Assembly (NCBI GenBank): GCA_003427395.1
Contig: BFEA01000045.1
Location: 199,026 to 224,752, forward strand
Reading direction: 5' to 3'
Length of the DNA stretch: 25,727 nucleotides
DNA from: Chara braunii
Lineage: Eukaryota > Streptophyta > Charophyceae > Charales > Characeae
Below the pieces are notes generated by a model. It had not been told where the DNA came from and made no database searches. It saw nothing but the letters and a program-made list of their open reading frames with translations. Of the stretch, positions 8,931 through 19,326 are shown in pieces. The number at the start of each line of letters is the position of its first letter. The stretch's first letter is position 1. Made by a program: the position numbers and the translations under genes.

Positions 8931-9176
8931 CTTTTCTGTGGCATACTGATACCACACGGGCCCCAGTTAGGGCCCGGTTCTGTAGTAGGCACGGCTTAGG
9001 CCTAGGTACCGGGTCACGACGGTCCCAGATAGGTCCAGGTAGGCCTAGGAACCGTCGGTTCAGTTTAGGGTCCGGTAGGCCTCGTTTAGACCCCACCAGA
9101 CCCAACGGCTAGTTGGAGAGGCCAGGTACCGGTCCATCGGTAGGACCGGCCGGCGGCGCAGTTTAGGCGCCACTGA

Positions 9177-9201
9177 TTCAGATTTCGAAATCGGATCTGA
9201 A
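9177..9201. repeat. Palindrome in outer LTR
   Basis: The perfect 12-nt palindrome GATTTCGAAATC (9181-9192) lies inside a wider inverted pair, TTCAGAT (9177-9183) and ATCTGAA (9195-9201). The same arrangement is preserved in the 3' LTR at 25694-25718. Confidence 0.85.
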
Positions 9202-9336
9202 CCGTTGGGCCCGATCAATGGTCCAGACCCGAAGGCACTCAGTAGGCCTGAGGCCGACCCAGCACTACATAAGCTGGGTACCAGCCTCAGTCAGGTAGGT
9301 TAGTAGAGACAGGAGGTTAGTCTACGCGTTAGTCTT

Positions 9337-9392
9337 CAGGATTAGCGCAGCACTTCAGCGTTAGCAGGATTAGCGCAGCGCGGCAGCGTTAG
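9337..9392. repeat. 28-bp tandem duplication in outer 5' LTR
   Basis: Two units start with CAGGATTAGCGCAGC at 9337 and 9365 and end with CAGCGTTAG. They differ at a few central positions. The corresponding part of the 3' LTR is outside the window. Confidence 0.85.
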
Positions 9393-10136
9393 CATGAGCA
9401 ACGAGGAGAGGACGAGCACAGCGGCGAGGAGGAATCAGCGCAGCAGTTGGAACAGCGCCAGCCACCGGCCCAGCCTGCGGCCCAGCGCCAGCCATCTGCA
9501 GCGCCATAGCTACCGGCTCAGGTACCAGGGAGAAAGGCCTTGCCTTCTCTCCCTCTTCTTCCTCCGCCACTCTCTCTCTCTCTCTCCTCTTACCTTCTAA
9601 GTCTAAGTCTACTCCTGGGTTCTCCTACGGGACTACTACGAGTATGAAGGATGGTTACGAGTTCTGATGATATTGGAGACAGCGACATTGGGACTGTAGG
9701 TTGAGGACTACTCTTGGGATCTGATTTCATCTTCCTCTGAAGATGTACCTTGACATTGTGAGATCGATATCTGAGACACTGTGAGACTCTGTGTTCGCGA
9801 CATTTCGGATTTTCGCTACTTCTGACATTTCAAGATACTATCTTTGGAAACATTGAGTTGACGTCATCTTCCCTGTCCTCCTCCCTTCGTCTCTCCTCCC
9901 TCCATTTCATCTGTGTATGAGAATCACCCCGCCCTTTTCTTCTATGTCCAAGGCCAGGGCTTCACACCACCGATGTATGTTTGTGAGTGTTTCGTTGCAG
10001 TCTGAGTCAGGTCCGAGTCAATCCATGTATCTCAAGTCTTTCGCTGTATCTGTATTTGTATTAACTCTGTATTATCTGGTCGGTTCTGGGAATCTGCGCC
10101 ATACTTATGACTGTGTTTCACGAGTATGGAAAAGTT

Positions 10137-10148
10137 TGGTATCGGAGC
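10137..10148 (+). other. Primer binding site, initiator tRNA-Met type (outer element)
   Basis: TGGTATCGGAGC at 10137-10148 matches the plant iMet PBS core TGGTATCAGAGC with one mismatch. It sits at the expected place just after the LTR and primes minus-strand DNA synthesis. Confidence 0.8.
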
Positions 10149-10659
10149 AGACCAGCATTGGATGACTCACCATTGATTGATTGATTGATTGATTATCCAC
10201 ACCTGTACTCTGTTATCATTAAATTGTAAGTTGCAAATTTGTTCTTTTCTTCTACTTACATAGTAATTAGGTCGTTTGAGTTCTAATTTTAGGTTTTGCG
10301 GTTTTCTCCGTACTGTGCATAATTAAGGAAATCACTAATCACGATTGCCTATCAAGCCTATGGGAAGTAAGTGCCAGCCAGGCACCGCGCCAATTAAGGC
10401 AGATCGGGCCTGAGCACGGCCACATTCAAACTTTTTGCAAAATGCATCTTTTATTGCGATTAAAGGTTGAATCTTTACAGCAAATTGTGTATCTTCCTAC
10501 TAACATTGATCTTCCACTTACTTCATGACCTCGTAATGATGCTACAATCTCCCGATTAAATTTCGTGAAATTATTAAAATTATGTTTAAATGTTTAATCT
10601 TGCTTAAACTTTATTCATTTTTAGTGGTGCAAATTTAAAGATGCTTTAATTAAATATTT
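10149..10659 (+). other. Outer element leader, left part
   Basis: This is AT-rich untranslated sequence between the PBS and the nested insertion, with an (ATTG) microsatellite at 10172-10194. It has no credible ORF. It resumes at 19327 beyond the insert. Both sides carry the word GCAAATTTAAA (10629 and about 19353). Confidence 0.7.
10656..10659. repeat. Nested element target duplication, left copy (ATTT)
   Basis: ATTT directly precedes the TG that begins the left LTR and recurs at 19327-19330 after the CA that ends the right LTR. A 4-bp duplication in AT-rich DNA is weak alone, but it agrees with the LTR ends, PBS and PPT. Confidence 0.65.
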
Positions 10660-11537
10660 TGCAAGGAAGACGAGCAATAGCGAACTTCAGCAATCAAACA
10701 GCATCATACACATGAGACAGATAGTCGTGACCTCGAACCAAAAGCAGAATTGCATCACGAGTTTCACCAAATAAGAGCACACCAAAAGCTCATAATTGAC
10801 AATGCTGGAATAGTCTCATCATCATTAACGAAGAATGAATGTTGATATCCTATTTGGCGCTCGACGCCTAGACTACGGATGGCAGATCCTATCTAGCCTA
10901 GACTACAATGCCACTGATGACGTCAACAGCTTCCCAAGTACGAGCAGATCTCGGCCATGCCGCATGCGTCAGGCACCAGGTATGTCTCTCGTATCACTCA
11001 CAACCTCGTTCCCCAACTCACAGATGCCACTTGCACCCAAGGACCACCCTGCGCCCCATCCAGCATATAGCAGTGCAGCTCGACTATGGCTGCCTGCTCC
11101 TTCCAGCTTGCCCGTGAGCGCGTGAGCCTGGCCAGCGTTAGCGCAGCAGCGCTTGCGCAGCATGCAGCCAGTCCCTGAATATCCAGTGCGTGGGCAGGCC
11201 CTTCCCTATATCGAAGTGGCCTGCTGCTGTGTGCTGTGCTGCGGTACCGGGCCCCGGCCTAGAAGCTTCCGTAGGCCCAGGGAGGCTGAGCCTCAGTCCA
11301 AACGAATCAGGCCCAGGGCCACCGACAGTCCCATGCCCAACTGCCCACAGTCTGAGTTGGGTCCATGCTGCGTATCTCGCCCAGGGCCTGCGCTGCGCCA
11401 CTGCTTGAATTTTTACCCCAGTTGCGAAGTAGTCCAAAATAGGCCTCTTGTCGCCTGTCGAGCCTGCCTTCACTTAGGGCAGCCGACCTGTTGCAAATAG
11501 GGGCCCGGTGGGGCTTAGTGAGGCCTTGTGCCTCGCA
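10660..11537 (-). repeat. Nested element 3' LTR
   Basis: It matches 18445-19326 end to end. Boundaries are TGCAAGGAAG at 10660 and GTGCCTCGCA at 11537. On the minus strand it follows the PPT directly. Most differences from the other copy are transitions. Confidence 0.93.
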
Positions 11538-11548
11538 TTCCCTTCTCC
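11538..11548 (-). other. Polypurine tract (nested element)
   Basis: On the minus strand GGAGAAGGGAA ends at the LTR boundary, as needed for plus-strand priming. The pol stop codon is only about 8 nt upstream. Confidence 0.8.
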
Positions 11549-11556
11549 ATACTTCG

Positions 11557-11958
11557 CTAGTCCTCTGAGAAGTCTTCGATGATCTGGCGCTTTCCCTTCT
11601 GCAGGGACTTTTCATATTGGGCCACAGCCTGAGGAGCGGTCTGCATCAGTTCCTCCCTGGTAAACCATCGGTCCTCCTTTGGATCAGTGTGATGTCTGAA
11701 CTGAACCCTGTACTGCAGCTTCGGTTTCGGAGGACGTCCCCTGTCTGTTGGTCTTGGAACTGGCATTTCCCGATGATCAACAATGTCATCGATGTCGACC
11801 TCTCCATCCATGGTTGGGGGCAGCATCAAGCGACGAGAGGGAAACTGATCTGTTTCTTCAAAAGGTGCAAGCTTGGAGGCGTGGAAAACTGGGTAAGTGC
11901 GTAAGTGACCAAGGATGCGAATAACATAAGAAGGACCATCCGGTTCGTCCCCCGACAT
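11557..11958 (-). pseudogene. Nested pol: integrase C-terminus and chromodomain-like tail
   Basis: This 133-codon open stretch ends at TAG 11557-11559. Near its start it has the Ty3/Gypsy integrase C-terminal signature PVFHASKLAPF. It is followed by VDIDDIVDHR, then LQYRVQFRHH and WFTREEL, in the order and spacing of a chromodomain. In chromoviruses this module binds histone marks and steers integration toward heterochromatin. The aromatic cage residues are only partly recognisable, so the fold is inferred. It is out of frame with the upstream integrase (frameshift near 11950), so it would not be made as one protein. Confidence 0.75.
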
Positions 11959-12834
11959 CTAGAACCTTCCATGGTCCAAAGTACTGTGGCATGAGCTTGC
12001 AGGAGATCCCGTGCTCCTGTCCCAGTTCTGAGGACTTTACCCAGACTCTTTCCCCTACTTGGAATGTAGATGGGCGGCGGTGTTTGTTCTCTGATTCTAT
12101 CATCGCTGCCCGGGCTTTATGCATTTGCTCAACGGCTTGCTGCATCAGGTGCTCATACCGATAAGCAAACTCCAAGGTCCCTGGTGCAGCGGTTGGCTGA
12201 TTCTCAGGTAGTAGGAAGTCCAAAGGCATCTAGGCTTGAAAGTTAGTAGCAGGCTGTTCGGGCTCACTCTCGTAGTGCTGTGCACAGTGTTGTTGTACAG
12301 GCTGGCGATAAGAGCGAGTTTCTCATCCCAGTCTACCTGATTTGGCTTGATGTAATGCCTCAGCAGGTGTTAGACAGCGCGGTTCAACTGCTCTGCCTGC
12401 CCATTCGCCTCTGGGTGATTGCCTGATGTCATTTGCAACTTCGTGACCTGTTCTGCAGCTGCAGCTTTCCACAGTTCACCGGTGAATCGCACATCCCGGT
12501 CACTGATTATAGACTTAGGCAGTCCGAAATCTCTGACCCAGTTCTATTTGAAGAGCTTGATCACATACTCAGTTTTAGCTGTTGCAGGCATTGCGACTAA
12601 CCTAGCGTACTTACTAAACCTATCCACAATGACATAGACGTAGAGCATCCCACTCTTGCTGGTGACCAGCGTATCGATGAAGTCCATGGACAGGCTTTCA
12701 CCAGGCCTTTCCGGAACCGGAAGGGGCTTCAAAAGCCCAAGAGGAGCCTGTGTACGTGGCTTGTCCCTCTAAGAGACTTGACAAGTTTCCACGTACAGCT
12801 TCGCGTCTCTCATCATCGTGGGCCACCAGAACCG
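11857..12834 (-). pseudogene. Nested pol: integrase
   Basis: This is Ty3/Gypsy integrase, which inserts the cDNA into host DNA. The catalytic triad is intact: Asp in SMDFID (12682-12684), Asp in SDRD (12499-12501) and Glu in GQAEQ (12391-12393), giving D-x60-D and D-x35-E, the usual family spacing. Upstream are the Cys of the zinc finger (ETCQVS) and LLKPLPVPERPG. Downstream are GERVWVKSSELG and PQYFGPWKV. In-frame stops are TAG 12769-12771, TAG 12544-12546 and TAA 12370-12372; the context suggests former CAG/CAG/CAA Gln codons, that is C-to-T changes. A frameshift lies near 12240. The H residues of the HHCC finger are eroded near the 12835 junction. Confidence 0.85.
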
Positions 12835-14302
12835 CTACAACAAATTAACTGCAGTCTTCTTGAAACCAAAATTGCCGGTGGGGTCATGACACTCTCCTAA
12901 AAATAAACTGCGCAAAGACTCTCTATTAGGCACACACAAACGTTTATTCCCAACCTTCTCAAGGAACAACAAGCCGTTGACCAACTCAAACTCGGCAGAA
13001 GTCACTTTGTCCTTCGCCTCGAGTCGGCGAATGATCTTAGACATAAACGGATCCTCGCGATAGGCTTCCACCATAGAACGAGTGACATCGTCCGCAAGCC
13101 CGAACTCAGTGATCAGCGCACCAGAGAAGTCAGGCCTACGTGATAAGGCATCAACAACTTTGTTGTACTCCCCCTCCATACTGGGGTTCAAAGTCATACT
13201 GTTCAACGACTTCGATCCAGCGCTTCAAGGCATCAGAGAGCATAGGCTGAGTTCTCATCCACTTTAGGGTCTGATGATCAGTCCTGACGATGAAGAACCT
13301 CCCAAGGAGATAATGTCTCCAATGGGTCAGTGCCTTGTAAATCGCGTAGAGCTCCTTCTCATAGGTGGACTTAGCCAACTTCTGAGAGGGCATCTTTTTG
13401 GACATGTACTCAAACTGGCCTCAACTTTGGCCCCTCCTGCTGCGCGAGCACGACGCCTATGCCATATTGGCTAGCATCCGTGGTTACTGTAAACGGCTTG
13501 TCAAGATCAGAAAGTTTCAAGACCTTATGGTGCGTCAACACATGCTTCAAATGCCTGAAAGCAGCCTCACACTTGTCTTTCCACTCCCATGGGGTGTCAA
13601 GGCGCGTCAGGTCAGTGAAAGGGGAGGCCACTATGCTATAGTTCTTTACAAAATTGCGGTAGTAGCTGGTCATCCCTAAGAAACACCTCATCTCGGTCGC
13701 AGACTGAGGACGCAGCCAGTCACGAATGCTGACCACCTTGGCGTCATCGGGCTTTAATCCCTCCGCGGAAATCTCATGACCCAAGTACAAGATACGGGTG
13801 CGGCCAAACTCGCACTTCTCACCGTTGATCTTGAACTTGTGCTGTCGAAGGAGACTAGGGACTTGTCCAAATGGGCTACGTGTTCTTCGACAGTCCTACT
13901 AAAGATAGGTATGTCATCGAGGTACACGATGACAAACTTGTCCAAGTAGTCATGAAAAATCTGATTCATCCCGTGCTGAAAGGTGCCAGGAACATTGCAA
14001 AGGCCGAAAGACATCACCACAAACTCGTACAGACCGTACCGGGTCTAAAATGCGGTTTTGTGCTGATCCTCGGGCCGTATAGCAATCTGGTGGTACCCGG
14101 ACTTCAGATCTATCTTACTGAAGTACCGATACCCTTGCACTCAATCTAACAAGTCGTCGATGCGTGGTAAGCTCTCGGTTCTTGACAGTGATGGCATTGA
14201 GGCCCCTATAGTCAATGCACATCCTCAGAGTGCCCCCCTTCTTTGGTACGAATAGGACTGGTGAACCATAAGGAGAGACACTCGGCTGGATCCAACCCTT
14301 TT
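12835..14302 (-). pseudogene. Nested pol: reverse transcriptase and RNase H
   Basis: The RT copies element RNA and RNase H degrades the RNA strand. In order on the minus strand: [17 protein letters not shown] near 14180-14230, [13 protein letters not shown] (about 13975-14013), the active-site box [10 protein letters not shown] with YLDD at 13913-13924, then MYLGHEIS and CFLGMTSYYRNFVKNYS, RNase H start TTDASQYGIGVVL, EKELYAIYKALTHWRHYLLG, RTDHQTLKWM and VDALSRRPDFSG. The catalytic YLDD and the RNase H Asp/Glu/Asp positions are readable. Frameshifts are needed near 14300, 14030, 13780, 13405 and 13200, so no functional protein is possible. Similarity to chromovirus RT is clear by motif. Confidence 0.88.
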
Positions 14303-15199
14303 CTACGAGTTTTTGAGTTGCCGACGAAGCTCATCAAGCTCGCCTGGAGACATCCGATAGATCCTACCCTTTGGGATGCTAGACCCTGGGATAATCTCTA
14401 TCGCGTGGAAGACCTCCCTCTGAATAACCCCTGTAGGCTCTTCAAATAGATCAGGGTACTTGGCAACTATTCCCTCTATCTCCGGCGACATTTTCACCGA
14501 CTCGCCTGCTGCAGAGACATATACTAGATACATACCCTCCTCCGGATTCTGCTTGTAATAATTATAGAACGCGGCCGCACACATGCATCCGTAGGACTCG
14601 ATCAGACTACTAGCCTTAAACTTACGTAATCTGGCGGTCCCCCCACTTGGCAAAGTGTGTTTGACCACTTTTCGGTCCCAGTCAGACTGGGGCTGTGCAA
14701 TGGAGGGGTAGTACATACCTAACAAGATATCCATAGGGAGATCATCGCTCACTAGGAACGAAACATGATGTTTCAGTTCCCCTCCCCCGTACGCGACACA
14801 ACACTCAACATTCTGGAGGTAGTCATTAACTACCATGCGCTGTTTGTTGGCACAGGTCGACTCCACAGATCGACTCAGGCGCTGCACTTGCCCCTGTAAG
14901 TGCAGCCTCTCAACGCACGCGCGATTGATGAAGTTCCTTGTCGAGCAAGTGTCATAATAGGCCCCGGCCTTGTGGCCACCGATGACTACCTCGCCGACGA
15001 ACATCTCTCCCTTAGGGGCTTTAGCCAATGCCGTCCAAGAAGCTATTGGGTCTGATCTATACCACTCCTCCTCTAGCTCCTCTAAGGACTCAAACACATT
15101 CATCGAACAGAGGATCGATCGGTCTGAATGTGTTTGCGGGACGACAATGGAGTCAGTAGCTTGGGCCATCTCTCGAGATGGTGAGGGTGTTTCCACCAC
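14303..15199 (-). pseudogene. Nested pol: retropepsin-like protease and RT N-terminus
   Basis: This open stretch of 298 codons is the longest intact pol segment of the element. The protease centre reads YDTCSTRNFI with Asp at 14951-14953, where family members usually have D-[ST]-G-[AS]; the glycine is Cys. The flap and second conserved region read DLPMDILLGMYY. The end carries PDLFEEPTGV and [21 protein letters not shown], the usual entry into the RT domain. It is out of frame with gag's zinc-knuckle segment (stop at 15229). Whether the Cys is a lineage feature or a mutation cannot be told from one copy. Confidence 0.8.
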
Positions 15200-15228
15200 C
15201 TCGACCCTAGCAGGAACAACTACTATTC

Positions 15229-17189
15229 CTACTGGCCTGACGCGTTTCCCGGAGCAGTGCCAGAATTGCTGGCCATATTGCTACCAACGGGAGCGGAGGA
15301 TCCCAACGCCTGCCCCATCTTAGGCGGGATCTTTTCGGTCACCTTCTTATTCCGGCACTTGAATTGGTTATGACCATATTGGCCACAACGGATACAAGCC
15401 TGCCGCGTGTACCGATCTCTCCACACGTCCCCAGTGAGACCCGCTTTCTCCCATGGAGGAGCATTGGGGTCAACTTGACTCCTAGACCGGGAACCTCCAC
15501 GACGTCTACCGGGCGCCTTAACTTTTTGAGCTACGGCAGTGTCTACTCCACCCCCTGAAGCTTCTACGCTGCTGGACCCACTCCCGACTGGAAGTCGTCA
15601 TCCAATTCGATTGTGGAACCATCGTTGTCGACGAACATTATGCATCCCTTCGCTTTCAAGTTGGGAGGCAATGACTTTCTCCTACCATTAGTTGTGGGTG
15701 TCCGACCATGCCCTATCTTTGCTTCCAGGTCTAGGGCCTTCTTGCTGAACAAGGGAAAGTTGTGCATGTTGATGTTGGCCTCACCTGCCAACTGATTCCT
15801 GAGAGGCATGGGAAAGCATCTCAGGTAGGAGGTGAGTAAGACCTGGGGGTCATAGCGCATCCCAGGGACACAGATCAAGCGCTCTACTGCGTCAGTGGCC
15901 TATCTTACTGACTTAAACTGCCTGATATGCAGTGTCAGGATCGCGTCAGTAACCTTTTGGGCCTCCTAAGGATCATGCCACCTGTCTTCCACCAACTTGA
16001 GGAAGTCATCCANTTTCTGGGTGACCGCCCAAGCGCGAAAGTCATGACTATACCCCTGTAGCTGCTCTAATTCACTCAACCATCTTGCTGCACTCCCCTC
16101 TAGATAGGAGGCAGCCACAAGCACTTCCTCGTGCGGCAAGGTAAGTTTGCACTTGACATAGACTGACACTGCCCTCAACCATGTGTCGAGGTCGTCGCCC
16201 CTCTTATCCCCTGTAAAGGGTTTAGGAGCGGCGATGACAGTCTTTGGAACCCACTGACTTTGTCCCGGTACCTGCAACAATCCGGGCTGTGGACGTTGTG
16301 GTGCAGGCTGTTGCACTAGCTGTTGGGGCTGTGTACCCTGCGGCTCTACAGGCTGCGAGACAACAAGCTGCCCACTTACGGCAACCTGTGATGGAGGTTG
16401 GGAGAACACTGTCTGTACAGGAACCTGTACACTAGGACCTGCTGAGAACCCGCCTGGTGAAGGCATACCCAGGGAAACGGGTTGAACCGATGCTGAAGCG
16501 GTATATGGGGATACCCCAGTCACCGGTGGGACAAAAGGAGGATGTACAACGGGCCAGACACCAGGCCCGGACAATGATGGTGCTGCCTGCGCTCGCCCGA
16601 CCAAGATGGCCAGACTCTGTTGGATGCCCTGTAAGATCGTCGTCTGGTGATCTTGCATTTCTACTACACCTGGCAAGACCGACCTCAGGGTCCTCACTTC
16701 ATCATCTAACTCTGTTGGGTCCATCTCCTCTAACTCGCTAATGCCCGCTTGCCTTCGCTGCAACCTGGCGCTTCTTCTAATCATTCTTTCTTTTTCTGCC
16801 TTAATCTCTCCTAAAGCCTGTTGTAGCTGTGCCTCGTGATCAGCAGCTCGCTGTATGGCGACCTCCTCGGGAGTCAACACTAATGGCTGGCTTGTCATGA
16901 CGCTAGTGGGCTGACTCAGAGTCTGCGTGACTGTTGACCCTATGGTCCTTGAACTGCTAGCCTGGGAACTTGTCTGCGCAGCAGTTGCCATGGCTGCTGA
17001 AGCTGCGGCTTCGCTTGCGAATGCCCTGCTGGCCTCTGATGCCCTAGCTCTTCGCTGCTGCTGCTGCCTCTCCCTTTGCTGGCGGAACAACAACCTATCA
17101 CCCTCGGGTCCTAATGCCACGCGGGCAATCGGGCGTCTAGCCGATCGCAAGATCCGGTCGTCCTCACTAGTGGAATCCCTATCGCTCAT
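15229..17189 (-). pseudogene. Nested gag polyprotein
   Basis: ATG 17187-17189 opens 407 codons. The N-terminus is Gln/Arg/Ala-rich and likely helical (residues about 30-80). A second charged helical stretch with ERMIRRSARLQRRQ is near residue 140. A long Pro/Gln/Val-rich linker covers about residues 200-310. The Retrotrans_gag capsid domain follows (FTGDKRGDDLDTWLRAV, AASYLEGSAARWLSELE). In-frame TAG stops occur at 15966-15968 and 15900-15902. The same frame continues to 15564 with more capsid (YLRCFPMPLRNQLAGEANIN). After a frameshift a CCHC zinc knuckle, CIRCGQYGHNQFKC, is at 15355-15396 (C-x2-C-x4-H-x4-C). One N lies at 16013. Gag forms the particle and the knuckle binds element RNA. Confidence 0.88.
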
Positions 17190-18430
17190 AAGCTACAGAA
17201 CTGTACACAATCTGCACTAAGACACTCTTTGATGCTTACCGCAACGTAGTGCACAAACCGTATAATTAGACTAATTAATCGGTGGCTGCGTCAGAGAGTA
17301 TATACATTTGGGTTCAACAGGTAAGTTCAGATTCCTACAAATGAAACTACTTTGACTTTGACTAGTTCGCAAACACAAGCACAATGAACATAAAACATTT
17401 CTAAACTATGCTGTCTGTCAGATGTTAATGGCTGTACATCTAACTAATCAAAATAAAAATAGAATCATTTGTTGGGTCTGTTTGCAGAGTGGAATCTTGC
17501 CCAAACTTATCACCTGGAATCTACCCCTACCTCAGTTCTTCCTGAATGTCTCTTGTTGTCAAAGTCCTTGAGCAATCCGGACAGCGTGCGTGTCTATGCC
17601 CTGAGTCCCGCTGAGCTGGCCAGCCTTGCACAGTCTTTATCCTCGCGTGCAGCGAGCCTTACACCGACCGATTGGCTGATCAGGAGGCGTTTTTATGGAC
17701 GGCCCCCGAAGTCCTCAGGAATTATTAACGTCGGAAACATGACGACGATCACAACCAATGGAAGGTACCCTGTCGGTGCTTATTTATAGACGCCCAGTCT
17801 CGTCTGTCCCATAGGGCTGGCCTGCCCTTCAGAACCCCTGTACAGCGCAGCGAGCAGACAAAGGACAAAGCAGCAAAGCATGCGTGCTCTACTCCCGGTG
17901 GGTTGGCATGGTGACCGTGACCCAGTGCTTCGTCCAGGGCCCTTCAGATAGCACCGCCCTCTCCTTCCAGATGCTCCACGTGAAGATTGACGACTCTCAA
18001 GGTTGAATGCACACGACTCCTTACATGAGAGGACTCTCAAGACAGAACAAACATCCTCACGGTAAGAAGTGTCGAAGAGGGTAGATAAGGTTAGGTGCAA
18101 CGTACCTCAAAATAGCTGCCCCCAACCACAGATATTCTGACCAGATGACCTGATGTTGATTGTGATGACCAATCGCTGCTTCGACACAACCAGCATTGCA
18201 CAACCGTTCCACCTCAGCATCAATCACACACCGGATAGTTCTCATCAGACTGCGAACACCCAATAATCACCGCTTAGCCTTCCTGGCGAACCCCTCTCCA
18301 CCTGGGTCGCCTACTTATCTTCGCCCTCCTCACTACACACGTCCCACGACACGGTCGCTCACCGCAGACACCGCGTGCATGTATCGCATTAGGCAAAAGA
18401 TAAGCGCCAGATTAGCGCACCGAACCGCAA
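17190..18430 (-). other. Nested element leader (5' UTR)
   Basis: About 1.24 kb lies between the PBS and the gag start. ORFs of up to about 106 codons on either strand have no recognisable domain. No tandem repeat was seen. A leader longer than 1 kb is long but not exceptional for plant Gypsy elements. Confidence 0.6.
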
Positions 18431-18441
18431 CTCTGATACCA
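18431..18441 (-). other. Primer binding site, initiator tRNA-Met type (nested element)
   Basis: On the minus strand TGGTATCAGAG begins three nucleotides (ATT) after the LTR end. It matches the first 11 nt of the usual plant iMet PBS; the following TTGCGG diverges from it. Confidence 0.85.
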
Positions 18442-18444
18442 AAT

Positions 18445-19326
18445 TGCACGGAAGATGAGCAATAGCGAACTTCAGCAATCAAACAACATCATACACATGG
18501 GACTAGATAGTCGTGACCTCGAACCAAAAGCAGAATTGCATCACGAGTTTCACCAAATAAGAGCACACCAAAAGATTGTGATTGACAATGCTGGAACAGT
18601 CTCATCATCATTAACGAAGAACCAATGTTGATATCCTATCTGGCGCTCGGCGCCCAGACTACGAATGGCAGATCCTATCTAGCCTAGACTACAATGCCAC
18701 TGATTACGTCAACTTCTTCCCAAGTACTAGCAGATCTCGGCCAGTGCCGCACGCGTCCAGCACCAGGTATGTCTCTCGTATCACTCACAACCTCGTTCCC
18801 CAACTCACAGATGCCACTTGCACCCAAGGACCACCCTGCGCCCCATCCAACATATAGCAGCGCAGCTCGGCTAAGGCTGCCTGCTCCTTCCAGCTCGCCA
18901 GTGAACGCGTGAGCCTGGCCAGCGTTAGCGCAGCAGCGCTTGCGCAGCATGCAGCCAGTGCCCGAATATCCAGTGCGTGGGCAGACCCTTCCCTATATCG
19001 AAGTGGCCTGCTGCTGCGTGCTGTGCTGCAGTACCGGGCCCCGACCTAGAAGCTTCCGGCAGGCCCAGGGAGGCTGAGCCTCAGTCCAAACGAATCAGGC
19101 CCAGGGCCACCGACAGTTACCCGTGCCCAACTGCCCACAGTATGAGTTGGGTCCATGCTGCGTATCTCGCCCAGGGCCTGCGCTGCGCAACTGCCTGAAT
19201 TTTTACCACAGTTGCGAAGTAGTCCAAAATAGGTCGCTTGTCGTCTGTCAAGCCTGCCTTCACTTACGGCGGCCGACCTGTTGCAATAGGGGCCCGGTAG
19301 GGCTTAGTGAGGCCTTGTGCCTCGCA
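18445..19326 (-). repeat. Nested element 5' LTR
   Basis: 882 nt, TGCACGGAAG at 18445 to GTGCCTCGCA at 19326. It is the partner of 10660-11537. On the minus strand it starts TGCGAGGCAC and ends GTGCA before the PBS. Confidence 0.93.

Larger units (their letters stand above)
8937..10134 (+). repeat. Outer element 5' LTR
   Basis: It begins TGTGGCATACTGATACCACA at 8937, and the same sequence begins the 3' LTR at 25468 right after the PPT. The next 260 nt align with about 2% substitutions and a few indels, including an extra 11 nt in this copy near 9083. The right end is placed just before the PBS and is uncertain by about 15 nt (a TTCA at 10120 is the nearest canonical CA end). LTRs hold the promoter and polyadenylation signal, but I cannot place a TATA box confidently. 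Confidence 0.85.
10660..19326 (-). mobile_element. Nested Ty3/Gypsy chromovirus-like LTR retrotransposon
   Basis: This is a complete but decayed element of 8667 nt on the minus strand. Direct LTRs lie at both ends (878 and 882 nt, TG...CA in plus-strand reading). Read on the minus strand, the order is LTR 19326-18445, PBS 18441-18431, leader, gag, protease, RT, RNase H, integrase, chromodomain-like tail, PPT and LTR 11537-10660. It split the leader of the outer element, which continues in the opposite orientation on both sides. LTRs differ at roughly 6% of positions by my hand count. Several stops and frameshifts make it non-autonomous. Its gag, protease motif and LTRs differ from those of the outer element, so it is another lineage. 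Confidence 0.95.

Noticed and set aside
8642-9112. Arg-Gly, Ser-Leu and Pro-rich ORFs across the hexamer array
   Set aside because: These are frame-dependent readings of the CCCTGT/CCCTCT minisatellite running into the LTR.
9370-9600. ORFs of about 67 codons within the 5' LTR
   Set aside because: They lie in LTR sequence with the 28-bp duplication and show no known LTR-encoded protein features.
10192-10201. TATCCACA as the outer 5' LTR end (to pair with TGTGG)
   Set aside because: It lies downstream of the well-matched PBS at 10137, so it cannot be the LTR end.
17780-18263. Minus-strand ORFs in the nested leader as an extra gene (env-like or captured host gene)
   Set aside because: About 106 and 68 codons, no membrane or host domain pattern that I trust, and no conserved start context.
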